Notes under the pieces: generated by a model
Database searches by the model: none
The model's input: the letters and a program-made list of their open reading frames with translations, nothing else
What the model was told of the DNA's origin: nothing
Shown here: positions 1 to 8,415 of the stretch, piece by piece
Numbering within the stretch: position 1 is the first letter of the stretch
How the letters are laid out: each line of letters begins with the position of its first letter
Program-made: the position numbers and the translations under genes
Assembly (NCBI GenBank): GCA_024811115.1
Contig: JAKOGH010000460.1
Span: 1-18,468, forward strand
Direction of reading: 5' to 3'
Source of the DNA: Terana coerulea
Lineage: Eukaryota > Basidiomycota > Agaricomycetes > Polyporales > Phanerochaetaceae
DNA length: 18,468 nt

Positions 1-541
1 GACTGAGGGACAAGACAATGCATTGCTTGTCTGTTGCAATCTGCGTATGCTCGCGGTAAAAGGTGATGTGGTTCAACTACTCTTTGAGGCTATTCTTGCC
101 ATCGAAGGTGGGAGGATCAGGCATCTTTGGGACGCGCCCACCGCTGCCTCCATCTGCAGGAATTTTGTCCTTGGGCCTTATAGGCCTCAACGGTAGACTT
201 GTAAGCTTCCACAAGCTTTTCCAGAGACCAAATCTTCGTGGCTTGCTCAGAGCTGTATTTTCCAGCTCCTCAATTCGGTGCTGCTGGTTGTCAGTTGCTT
301 CATATGTTGTATCATATGCACGGTTGAAGTGGCCTGACATGTCGGTGACATGTCCTTGCGCAAAGTCCGTGCTGATTCAAACAGACTGAGAAAAAGTGTT
401 TTGCACTATATGGAGAATCGCTGCCAACTGTGCATCGCTGAAGCGAGCAGAGTTGGTGTCGACATCGTGCAGGAGGGCTGCTACGGGGTCAGCAATGACC
501 TCCATAGTGCAGTCAGAGACAAAGTTGGTGAAAGAAGACAT
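1..541 (-). pseudogene. gag of the minus-strand gypsy element, N-terminal part, broken
   Basis: The structural Gag of an LTR retrotransposon, which would form the virus-like particle. The start chosen is ATG at 541-539 (MSSFTNFVSDC...), about 100 nt after the stop of the upstream leader frame. The reading holds a typical acidic N-terminus (DPVAALLHDVDTNSARFSD), a coiled-coil-like middle that is in a shifted frame around 170-240 (SLEKLVEAYKSTVEAYKAQ), and the Gag core entry (KMPDPPTFDGK, then LNHITFYREHTQIATDKQ) that is characteristic of fungal gypsy Gag proteins. An in-frame TGA follows FSQSV, another stop follows NSLKE, and there are at least two shifts of frame, so this copy is not functional. 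The C-terminal half is outside the window. Confidence 0.72.
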
Positions 542-644
542 TTCTGCTCTTTATATTAGTGCCAATTTTAATAAAACTTCGAACACAAAAGGTCAAGTCG
601 GTTGTTGCATGCTAGCCAGTTATTTTGAGTATTAAATGCAGAGT

Positions 645-1672
645 TTAATTAGCAGTCTTGGAGATTGTTACATCAAGTGCTGCTAGTTGACCACAAATCT
701 CTGTGAATCTACCATTCAGGTTCGTAAACAAAACCTTTCCAATATGCTTCAATGCGCCTGTCAACTCTCTCCACTGTTTATTACCCAACTTCTGCCCCAC
801 TGAGTCCAGATTCTCGTAGAGGTTCTGAAACTCGTGGTACCAGCCCCAGAGCTTGTTCCGAATCTCCTCAGGCACCTGCACCCTTTCGGCGTAACCGGTG
901 TCCTGCAATGAGTCCTCCTCACGGAGTTTCTCAAAGACCTAGGATCAAGGCAAACTTTTGTTGCCTCAAGTATCGGCTGGAGTTTGTTAGAACACTTGAG
1001 TAGCTTCGTTCAACGAAAATAAAGCTTAGCTGGGGGCGGCTTGAGGACCTGATACTCTTTGCGGAGTGCAAGTTGTTTGATAAGTGGCTGAGGGGGTCGG
1101 AGAGGCGGTTGAGCAGCTCTTTCGACGCTGCTTGAACAGGGTGTAAGACCCAATGTGCTTAAGTAATGCATCGGCCTAAGCCCCTTCTGTAAGCTGCTTA
1201 CTCTCCTCAGGAGTGAGAGGATAAGAGCATGGCTTAGGAATGTTAGGGTTGTAAACCTTTCGAGGCTTGCAAACGTTGGCGTATTTGGCTTGGATCTCCT
1301 TTGAAGGAGACATGCACTCGCCGAAGGCCCAAAGGCTCATTCTTTGCATAGGTAGTGCATGCAGGAGGTACTTTCAGCATGGTTGCTTAACAACGGCATC
1401 AGTACTAGTCTCTATTTCAGCAGACACGGTACAGAAAATGGTGAACAAACAGAATGACCTGTTAAGGTTGTGCAGTCTTGATGCGTACAATCAGTAGTGT
1501 CGTCAACGGCCTGGCTTCTCTCACCAGGTCTGGAGGTACCAACTCAATTAAGAGCGGTATGGGGTCTCTGACATGGTTCCAGCTGTGCAGCAAAGGTTTT
1601 CGAGCCAATATTACATTGACTCTATGCTCGCCCCAAACTAGTTTGCTGTCAACACCCGAAGGCCCATAGCCG
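645..1672 (-). pseudogene. decayed leader reading frame between LTR and gag, function unknown
   Basis: Four stretches that look coding follow one another on the minus strand in different frames. They are about 1672-1466 (reads ...SKLVWGEHRVNVILARKP... to KTAQP stop), about 1456-1176 (...KEIQAKYANVCKPRKVYNP... SYPLTPEESKQL, stop at 1178-1176), about 1176-1060 (ADALLKHIGSYTLFKQ, then LLNRLSDPLSHLSNNL in another frame), and the clean tail 908-645 (TGYAERVQVPEEIRNKLWGW ... ISKTAN stop). Low-complexity DNA would not give such phrases, so an ancestral protein of roughly 300 or more residues is likely. I do not recognise the family. It sits inside the retroelement just upstream of gag, so it may be an extra element-encoded ORF or captured host sequence. 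Confidence 0.45.
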
Positions 1673-2044
1673 TAACTACCCGAAGGTAAGTCACACCAAA
1701 ATGTTGCTCCACACTATACAGCCGCAGCGAGCACCTCTTTAAGCCTGAGGATCAGCATGAAGATTAGCATGCTGCCATAATGGCAGCCCACAGCCTAAGC
1801 CATAGTGCTTCTCAACGATACAGAGCATAGTCCCTGACGGCGACTAGCTCATAGCCTGAGTTCTTTGCAAAACAGTGGCAAGATCCCCCAGAACCCTAAT
1901 AGCAACAGTGTTCATTTTGACACACTGTGCATAACAATTATACGCTACACAACACTGCAACAAAGGTCCTGCTTGTTGCCTTTGACAGCAACAACAAGCA
2001 GCAGAGCAGACTCAACAAACTATCACAAAACTACAATACTCACC

Positions 2045-2541
2045 TGCTGGGATGACTTGAAAGAGGTGGGGAAAGCAGAGAGACTTGAGTAGAGCTAGTA
2101 GAGTAGATATGAATCAACGATGTTGTTGAGTTTGGGGGTTTAGACCACAGACCAGCCTCCTTATACATATATAGAGGGATCCCAGACACTATCTAAGACC
2201 TCCAATACCATATACTGACTGATATAGTCAGGTGATGTCTGACTAAGGCTCCAGGAGCATACCACCGCTCTAACTCCCTTATTAGATCTGATCTAGCTAT
2301 TATGCTAACATCAACACTATCCAGATGTCCTAATCGAGCTACTGTACACTACCAGTCCATGATGTCATACTGACATCATACTGAGGTCATAGTCCAGAAC
2401 AGTTCCAGACATGAGTTCCAGATCCTACATCCATATAAGGCATATCCCTGATGTCCATGTGACAAGCACATGGCAAACTGATCTAGCATCTTGTAACACT
2501 ATGTGATGACTTAGTGACATGTCCTGTGACTTGATATTACA
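2045..2541 (-). repeat. probable 5' LTR of the minus-strand gypsy element
   Basis: On the minus strand the segment begins TGTAATATC at 2541. It has a TATA-like box at plus-strand 2161-2174 and may end in ...CCCAGCA near 2045, directly followed by a GTGAGT sequence that resembles a splice donor. The outer edge is well supported because coding sequence of the other element begins right after it (2542 onward). The inner edge is uncertain: no convincing primer-binding site was found and the partner LTR is outside the window, so the end could lie as far as about 1930. Confidence 0.5.
2161..2174 (-). promoter_or_regulatory. TATA-like box in the LTR
   Basis: The minus strand reads CTATATATGTATAA here, inside the proposed LTR and about 115 bp before its inner edge. 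This is the usual place for the element's own RNA polymerase II promoter. Inferred from sequence and position only. Confidence 0.45.
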
Positions 2542-3052
2542 CTCTAAGCGCTATAGACTAGCACTGAGGAAATTTGTGAAAGAGTGAGCCCGTGAGCAAG
2601 GACATCGACCTAAGACTACAACGTCGACATTAACTTCAGGACCTTGACATTTCCCTTCGGCAGCCCCAATTCAGCCATTCTAAACTCCAGCTGACCCCAA
2701 CACCATAGATATCTCAGCAACAACTCTGGCACCAGGGGTCGGCCCAAGCCCGGCGTGAAGCTCTAGCCGGGAGATGCTTCAGATGCGGATTGAAGGACCA
2801 CACTGTAGTGGCCTGTCCTCACCGCGCCGGTCTATATGCCAGCACTGCCACAAGGTAGGGCATATCTCAGCGGTGTGTCAATCTCGATATATGGAACAAG
2901 CAGGGAAGCGGCGGCAGCACGAGTTAATCGCGGCCAGTACAGATGGCAGTGTGCCATCAAGGTCACCTTCAACAACTGTGTTCAGTACATCGGGCTCAGC
3001 TGCATCAAGCTCCTCCTCAGTGTTGGAAGCAGCAGTTGCATCACTGGTATAA
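2542..3052 (+). pseudogene. gag C-terminal part with two CCHC zinc knuckles
   Basis: The nucleocapsid end of Gag, which binds element RNA. Recognisable Gag residues start soon after the junction (RLALRKFVKE, EQGHRPKTTTSTL, ADPNTIDISATT). The first knuckle is CFRCGLKDHTVVAC at 2775-2816 (C-x2-C-x4-H-x4-C), preceded by SAQARREALAGR. The second is CQHCHKVGHISAVC at 2837-2878. The two knuckles are in different frames, so a frameshift lies between 2817 and 2836. A Ser-rich tail ends at a TAA at 3050-3052. The N-terminal two thirds of Gag are missing. Confidence 0.75.
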
Positions 3053-3458
3053 TTGGTAGTGTCGCTGAAGCGCGCCTCGCGCAAGGTAACAGGGTATTTT
3101 TGTAAGGTTCTTGGCTAAGGCTGCAGCTAAGAACTCAGCACGTTTCCCTGGTTTCAACTGTTTCTCAATATTGTGTGTAGACTCTTGTTCTGAAATAGAC
3201 ACCGGCTCAGATTCAGTCTCTTCTGTATATGTATCACCACCGTTCCAGGTTCTTTTGACTTCGTCTCTAAAGTCCCACTCTGTTCAGTCGCTCCAAGAAA
3301 ACTGTTTCCTTTGTAGTACCAGTAGTTGACATGGACCCACGGGATTCAACTCCTAGAACTGCTAGCATGGATATAACTCTGCCATTCCCTAGTCCCAAGG
3401 ACACTATAGCACCGGAGTCTGTAGCACCAGCTCCTCTGTACCAGACGTTGTAAGTAGC
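3053..3458 (+). pseudogene. gag-pol spacer of the chromovirus, degenerate
   Basis: No intact frame spans this stretch. A coding-like segment occurs at about 3331-3453 (MDPRDSTPRTASMDITLPFP ... APLYQTL, then TAA). A Ser-rich open stretch at 3111-3329 gives little. It lies between the Gag tail and the protease and is best read as the N-terminal part of the polyprotein, decayed. Confidence 0.4.
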
Positions 3459-3885
3459 ATGTATGACATGGTTTCTTCATGCCAGCTTCAGAAGATAGAT
3501 CGCCAGTTGAAACACTTCCAGGTCACAGCATATGTAGCAGGCGAAAGGACTCGGGCCATGCTGGACAGTGGCGCCAGTGGACTGTTTGTCAACAAAGACT
3601 ACGCTCAAAAGCGCTATCTTGTACTTAGCCCTTTAGTTCACCAACTGCCCCTTTACAATATTGACAGGAGTCCCAACCAAGCCGGAACTATCACTCACTT
3701 CATGGCTGAGACTGGTTATCCTCAGCCATGATCAAGAGTGGGATTTTCTAATGACAAGCCTAGGACCTGAGGACGTCATTCTAGGATTGCCCTGGCTGAG
3801 ATTAGTTAACCCACAGGTTGACTGGCGAGATGGAACACTAGAGTTGGAAGCAGAGCAGCGCCTTCAGAGAGTGGAAGCCAACTAG
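3459..3885 (+). pseudogene. retroelement aspartic protease, frameshifted
   Basis: The polyprotein-processing aspartic protease of the chromovirus. The first part reads QLKHFQVTAYVAGERTRAML, followed by the active-site triad DSGAS (D-S-G) and then LPLYNID. Near 3700 the frame shifts, and the second part continues with LGPEDVILGLPWLRLVNPQV followed by DWRDG, the conserved G-L-P-W-L block of Ty3-like proteases that follows the flap. The catalytic D-S/T-G is intact, but the frameshift separates it from the second half. The frame ends in TAG near 3883. Confidence 0.75.
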
Positions 3886-3942
3886 AAGGCGCAGTGAAGC
3901 TGGATCAAAGCTAGACTTCTAAAAGGAGGAGATGAGCTATGG

Positions 3943-5340
3943 ATGTGTGCTGGATACACCTACTCGCAGCAGATTGCTGAAGAGGAATTCGCGCAAGCGA
4001 GGCAGCGGTCCTTTGAAGAGATGGTTCCAGAGGAGTATTGTCGCCCCACTTATGTATTCTCTGAGGAAGAGTCACACCTACTACCCGAACACAAACCCTG
4101 GAACCATATCATCAACCTCAAGGAAGGAGCTCTAGAAACACTGCACACCCGAGCCTTCCTAATGTCAGTTCCAGAAGATGAAGAGTTGGGACGCTTTCTT
4201 GACGAGAGTCTAGCCAAAGAATACATTGTCCCCTTCAAGTCTCCTATGGCATCCCCGGTCTTTTTATCAAAAGAAGGATGGCAAACTGCAACTAGTCCAG
4301 GATTACCGGAAGCTCAATGAGATTACCATCAAGAACCGCTACCCACTTCCTTTAATGTCAGACATCATTAACAAGCTGAAGGGAGCTCGGGTCTTTCACG
4401 AAGTTCGATGTTCAATAGGGATACAATAACATCCGGATTTGCAATTCAGATCAATGGAAAGCAGTGTTTATCACAAACAGAGCACTCTTTGAACTGAAGG
4501 TTATGTTCTTTGGATTGACGAATTCACCAGCAACCTTCCAGTCACTTATAAATGCAATCTTTCGCGGACCTAATAGCGGCAAACAAGATGGCAGTCTACA
4601 TGGATGACATCCTGGTCTATAGCAGCAATCCGGAGACATACCGGAGACTACCCACGAAGTTTTGCGACGGCTGAAGGAGTATAACCTGTTCTTGAAGCCC
4701 GGAGAAGTGTGAGTTTGACAAAGAGGAGATCGAATACCTGGGCATGATCATTTGAGCTGGAGAGGTGAAAATGGACCCAGCCAAGGTGCGAGCAATCACC
4801 GAGTGGCACACTCCTCGAACCCTCCAAGATGTGCGAGGATTCTTGGGCTTCGCAAACTTCTACTGAAGGTTTATCAAAGGGTTTTCATGTCAAGCCCACC
4901 CCTGAACGACTTGACCAAGAAGGACACACCCTGGCGATGGGGACCGGCAGCACAGTTTGCATTTGATGACCTGCACAAAGCCTTTGTCACAGTGCCAATC
5001 CTGGCAATGTATGACCCAACCAGGGAGATGAAGATCGAAGTAGATGTGTCAAACTTTGCAATAGGAGGAGTCCTATCCCAGTAGGGAGACGACAACCTCA
5101 TGCACCCAGTCGCATTCCGTTCTAAGACAATGTTACCAGCAGAGCGCAACTATGAAATCTACGACAAGGAACTCTTGGCAATTGTCAGAGCTCTGGAGGA
5201 GTGGCGGCATTATCTGGAAGGACTTTCCAAGGCCACCATCTATTCAGATTACAAAAACCTCGAGCACTGGACGAAAGCCCAGAATCGACCCACCGACAAG
5301 CCAGATGGTCCTTCTGGCTATCACAATTTCACATGGAGAT
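3943..5340 (+). pseudogene. reverse transcriptase and RNase H, multiple stops and frameshifts
   Basis: The polymerase core of the chromovirus. The RT entry reads LLPEHKPWNHIINLKEGAL and FKSPMASPVF. The frame then shifts near 4260 to KKDGKLQLVQDYRKLNEITI. The catalytic box is YMDDILVYSS (YMDD at 4597-4608). The first catalytic Asp region is KFDVQ followed by an in-frame TAG (4416-4418). More breaks are TGA at 4753-4755, TGA at 4864-4866 and TAG at 5082-5084. RNase H keeps [34 protein letters not shown] and SDYKNLEHW; the last usually has His where Tyr stands here (common pattern D-H-K-N-L). RT cannot be made from this copy. Confidence 0.85.
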
Positions 5341-5650
5341 AGTACACCGCTCAGGCAAGTTACAAGGAAAGTTAGATGCAATGACATGCAGCGCTTCATC
5401 AGAAGTCCCAGATGCCGAAGACAACTGAGAACAAGTAGTATTAGTTTTAAGGCACCCACAGACCATCAACGCCGCTGACATCCTAGGTACAACAAAAGGA
5501 GTCGTGATTGAAGGGAATTCGGTAGAGAGAGATATCAGGAAGGCAGGACAAAGAGAAGCAATAGTAGTAGAGGCACTGAAGGGATTGAAGAAGACAAGAG
5601 CGCAATAATTACTTGATAGAACAAAGGAGTGGGAGGAGGTAGATGGACTG
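5341..5650 (+). pseudogene. RNase H-integrase linker of the chromovirus
   Basis: The polyprotein continues in changing frames: [17 protein letters not shown] (the position of the usual H-x-P-G-x(2)-N-x(2)-A-D segment), then INAADILGTTKG and KEWEEVDGLVYYRG, which leads into the integrase frame. Stops at about 5427 and 5607 interrupt it. Confidence 0.55.
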
Positions 5651-6541
5651 GTGTATTACCGAGGGAAACTATATGTACTAGATGACCGGGAGATAAAAAG
5701 GAGGATTTTAGTGGAATGTTACGATGAAAGAATGGCAGGACACCCAGGGCGAGACGGAATGTACAAACTAATTAGCCAGCACTACTGGTGGCCGCTGATG
5801 CAAACCTTTGTCGGCCAGTATATGAAAGAATATGCACAATGCCAGCGATTCAAGCCTGTGTCCCACCCACGAGTTGACCCACTTTTAATCGCAGTCCCGG
5901 AAGGACCATGGCAAATCGTGGGAGCAGACTTGGTAACAGGACTTCTCTTGTCAAAGGGCCTAGATGGACAACTCTACAACGCCATCCTGACAATTGTCAA
6001 CCTGTACACCAAGCAGGGAAACTTCGTGCTTACCAACAATTTAATCACAGCAGAGGGAATAGCATTGCTCTTGGAACGAGAGCTCTTCAGACTTCACGGA
6101 CTACCACGAGGGGATCATATCAGACCGGGGCCACAATTCGCAGCCAAGGTCATCACAGCACTGTACAAGAGGCTAGGGATTAATAGCCTACTTACAACAG
6201 CTTATCACCCTCAAGTAAACAAGCAAGCAGAGTGGGCCAACCAGGAGATTGAGCAGTACTTACGGCTATTTACCTCGCAGCAACAAAATGACTGGGCCCA
6301 GCTCATACCAGTTGCCGAGTTTGCACTCAACTTCAGAGTACACTTAGCTCATCGCCGATTGCCGTTCAAAGTGCTGTACGGCTACCAACCAGACTTCACA
6401 ATCCCAGCAGAAGGACGCAGCAACATACCAGCAGTGGACTCTCGAGCAGAGCTACTAGCCCAGACACGTAAAGATGCAAAGGCAGCTCTTCGAACTACAA
6501 AAAGGAGATGTCTGCTAGTACTCCCTACTCAGAGCATTTGA
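5651..6541 (+). pseudogene. integrase core, open but catalytically damaged
   Basis: This is the longest open stretch of the element (296 codons). The N-terminal HHCC zinc region reads AGHPGRDGMYKLISQHYWWP with H31 and H44, but the first Cys is replaced by Tyr (Y61, codon TAT at 5831-5833) before C64 (QCQRFK). The catalytic core has the first acidic residue (IVGADLVTG, D93) and the last (QAEWANQEIEQYL, E194). The middle Asp normally found in an (S/T)D-x-G-x-Q-F block is missing: the sequence is HIRPGPQFA (about 6116-6142), which looks like a small in-frame deletion. The D,D-35-E triad is therefore incomplete. The frame is lost at the C-terminal end (6539-6541). Confidence 0.85.
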
Positions 6542-7059
6542 CGTTGGAGATAAAGTCTGGCTGGATAGCCGCAACGTGCAGGTACACTAAGCCTCTCGCA
6601 AGCTGGGACCTAAGCAGCTTGGACCCTACGAGATCCTGGAGAGAGTAGGAGATCGGGACTATAAGCTCAAATTACGGATAGCGCTGAAAATCCACAATGT
6701 GTTCCATGTCGACCGGCTCTCACTGTGGAACGAAGTCAATGGAGTCTTACCACCACCCTCAGCCCCAGCCACAGTCGGAGAGGTGGAGGAGTATGAGGTG
6801 GAGGAAATTCTTGACAGCAGAATCTTCCGCCGGCAATTCCAATACCGTCAAATGAAAGGGCTACAGCTCGGGGTCGAACTCCTGGGAACTGGCAAAGAAC
6901 CTTAAGAACACTCCAGAGGCCATTGAAATGTTCCATAAGTCATATCCCAACGCAGCCCAACACATCAATGCTGCTATGTTTGCAACCCTGCCGTGGCAAC
7001 CTTTAGAAAACTTTACCAACACCGGAGCACCAGAGTTTGGATGGGAGGAGAAGATTTGA
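6542..7059 (+). pseudogene. integrase GPY/F module and chromodomain-like tail
   Basis: Continuing the integrase in another frame: DVGDKVWLDSRNVQVH, TAA at 6598-6600, then KLGPKQLGPYEILERVGDRD and LKIHNVFHVDRLSLW, which is the GPY/F module. EYEVEEILDSRIFRRQFQYR starts a chromodomain. The rest is in another frame that passes a TGA at 6853-6855 (position of the usual Trp in W-K-G-Y), then KGYSSGSNSWELAKNL, AIEMFHKSYPNAAQHI and a final FGWEEKI with TGA at 7057-7059. Chromodomains guide such integrases to heterochromatin marks; that role is family knowledge, not shown here. Confidence 0.8.
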
Positions 7060-7103
7060 GGCACACGGTCCATTAAAGACGATGGACTTTAGCAGAAGGG
7101 TAA

Positions 7104-7505
7104 TGTCACAGACGGACACACATACGTAGTACCATTTTTCATTTTTCTTGCATCTGTTAGCACAGATACATGGCCTGGTAGCAGCCCCAGAGCCTCTGGA
7201 CTTCATTCCGATGATCCCGGCGCTTAGCGCCCAAATGCGGCTCAATTCTTCCCACGTTCTCAAACACTTAGCACTCTGGACTCTCTAGCCTTGTCCCTCA
7301 TCTCGACCTCTTGGTCATTGGGGACAAGGTATGTATTCAATACACTGTACATCATAGCAATACTAACTTGGTCATTGGGGACAAGTATTGGCACCTGCCT
7401 GCCTGTTCTGTGAGGTCACTGTCACAGGCACAAGGCTTACCATAAGCCCGTGCATCACCAGCCGCATTAGGCATCAAGGTCCCGGCAGGTAGCGGGTGCT
7501 CTCAC
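7104..7505 (+). repeat. probable 3' LTR of the chromovirus
   Basis: After the polyprotein stop (7059) a purine-rich tract (agcagaaggg, 7091-7100) is followed by TGTCACAGACGG at 7104, the expected polypurine tract and LTR start. The candidate end is ...CTCTCACA at 7505. Inside are a 19-bp direct repeat (7310-7328 and 7367-7385) and an inverted pair ccttgtccc/gggacaagg (7289-7297 and 7321-7329). The matching 5' LTR is outside the window, so the right edge is provisional. Confidence 0.5.
7310..7385 (+). repeat. 19-bp direct repeat in the LTR, 57 bp apart
   Basis: The sequence cttggtcattggggacaag occurs exactly at 7310-7328 and again at 7367-7385. The first copy also pairs with ccttgtccc at 7289-7297 as a 9-bp inverted repeat. 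Exact repeats in such a decayed element suggest either a recent duplication or a constrained LTR regulatory or RNA structure. Confidence 0.8.
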
Positions 7506-7683
7506 AAACAGTCCAATAGCAAGAAGGGACCACTTTCGCGAAAGTGATGCAGAGGTCAAATAAGGATGGTCCTAGCACACGACCCGGGTCGAAGCGCTTA
7601 TGAAGTGGAGTGGGGCTGCTGATTCCATATGCGACTGGTCTTTAAAATTAGACAATCACGTGTACGACACTACATAAGGGCTA
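7506..7683. other. intergenic stretch with clustered short palindromes
   Basis: No gene seen. It holds a perfect 16-bp palindrome cactttcgcgaaagtg (7531-7546), a 12-bp palindrome cgacccgggtcg (7580-7591), an 8-bp palindrome aagcgctt (7592-7599) and an E-box-like cacgtg (7657-7662). It separates the 3' LTR from the MITE. Confidence 0.6.
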
Positions 7684-7704
7684 CAGTTGCGGACAGGCAA
7701 ACAC
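7684..7704 (+). repeat. left terminal inverted repeat of the MITE
   Basis: 21 bp, begins CAGTTGCGGACAGG and is preceded by TA. Pairs with 8304-8324 with one mismatch (G versus A at base 13 of the repeat). Confidence 0.85.
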
Positions 7705-8303
7705 AACCAATTTGACGCCGCTGAGAGAACGAATTTTCCAGACGCCGACATTTCACAGAAAGTTAGTTTGACCTCAGAAACGAGCTCTTTGAGGCTATGG
7801 GAGCAGAATGGTACGAGCGGAATCTCTTAATTCGGACTTCTGAGAAAAAAGTATCCGAAAATTTCGCCGGTACCCAGAAATCATTAATCAAATCACGGGA
7901 AAATGCGGAAAATAATCCTCTCGTGAATCTGGGTATGATGCCGTCAAGGAAAAAAGTTCTATCGAGCCGTTAGGGCTACCGGATAGGGTAATTTTTCCCG
8001 AAGCGCCCACTTTGCATCGTCAGAAAGCATCAGAAATGTCCGAAACCGTCGTGATGCTGCCTTCTGTCGCGTTGATGCGCAACCTGAGGGTATGTATCAA
8101 CTCAATTTTGACCTAATGGGGTACCCCTCCCGGCCTCCCAGCACCTTAGGAAGCACAGAAATGGGTCAAAAATTTGGCCGGTACCCATTTTCTCGTGGGA
8201 AAAACTTCGGTAGGGTGCCAATCGACTCCTTTCGTCTTTCCGAGTCTGATTTTGCACTCAGTTTGGCCTAAATAATTCAAGTCTCTGCTCAATAAGGTTG
8301 GAC

Positions 8304-8324
8304 GTGTTTGCTTGTCCGCAACTG
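8304..8324 (-). repeat. right terminal inverted repeat of the MITE
   Basis: The minus strand begins CAGTTGCGGACAAG and matches the left repeat at 20 of 21 positions. It is followed on the plus strand by TA. Confidence 0.85.
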
Positions 8325-8352
8325 TACCTTCAAATGTGTATAAACGGGATGT

Positions 8353-8375
8353 CAAAAAAACAAAAACAAAAAAGA
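8353..8375 (-). terminator. U-rich 3' region of SLATT-A
   Basis: On the minus strand this is a run of T blocks (tttttt g ttttt g ttttttt) starting about 40 nt after the SLATT-A stop codon. A U-rich tract just past the stop fits a 3' UTR or cleavage region. No perfect AATAAA was seen there, so the assignment is tentative. Confidence 0.3.
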
Positions 8376-8415
8376 GTTGACTGTATGCATCCAGCGAATA
8401 CACATGGTGCACGCC

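Larger units (their letters stand above)
1..2541 (-). mobile_element. Ty3/gypsy-type LTR retrotransposon, 5' part only, decayed (minus strand)
   Basis: Read on the minus strand the order is LTR-like sequence starting with TGTAATATCAAG at 2541, a leader, a long broken reading frame (about 1670-645), and a gag gene starting at 541 that leaves the window at position 1. The proposed LTR holds a TATA-like box (plus-strand 2161-2174, ttatacatatatag). Pol and the 3' LTR would lie to the left of the window. The element ends abruptly inside the gag region of the plus-strand chromovirus, which suggests that it inserted into it. The assignment to Ty3/gypsy rests on the Gag sequence; the LTR assignment is inferred from position, the TG start and the TATA box, because the second LTR is not visible. 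Confidence 0.7.
2542..7505 (+). mobile_element. Ty3/gypsy chromovirus (Tf2-like), 5' truncated and decayed
   Basis: The order is Gag C-terminus with zinc knuckles, aspartic protease, reverse transcriptase with a YMDD box, RNase H, integrase, GPY/F module, chromodomain-like tail, then a probable 3' LTR. Protease-RT-RNaseH-integrase is the Ty3/gypsy order, and the C-terminal chromodomain marks the chromovirus branch. The element has no 5' LTR or first half of gag in this window; the minus-strand element abuts it at 2541/2542, which is best explained by insertion of that element into gag, with the missing part left of the window. Many stops and frameshifts show that it is dead. Several of the stops fit CGA-to-TGA or TGG-to-TGA change. 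Confidence 0.85.
7684..8324. mobile_element. Tc1/mariner-like MITE, 641 bp
   Basis: Terminal inverted repeats of 21 bp, matching at 20 positions, bound the segment: 7684-7704 and, inverted, 8304-8324 (outer 19 bases CAGTTGCGGACARGCAAAC). Each end is flanked by TA (7682-7683 and 8325-8326), the target duplication expected of the Tc1/mariner superfamily, whose ends often begin CAG. No transposase frame is visible, so this is a non-autonomous element. Inside, gccggtaccca occurs at 7866-7876 and 8177-8187, and a 10-bp palindrome ggggtacccc lies at 8118-8127. It ends about 90 bp beyond the stop codon of SLATT-A. Confidence 0.8.

Noticed and set aside
77..340. 87-codon minus-strand frame as a host gene
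   Set aside because: The FDGK block and following LNHITFYREH identify it as a retroelement Gag fragment.
2817..3460. Programmed frameshift between gag and pol
   Set aside because: There are too many stops and shifts in this stretch to separate a programmed site from decay.
80..7800. Shared ctctttgaggctat at about 80 and 7787
   Set aside because: Only 14 bases, with unrelated flanks; probably chance.
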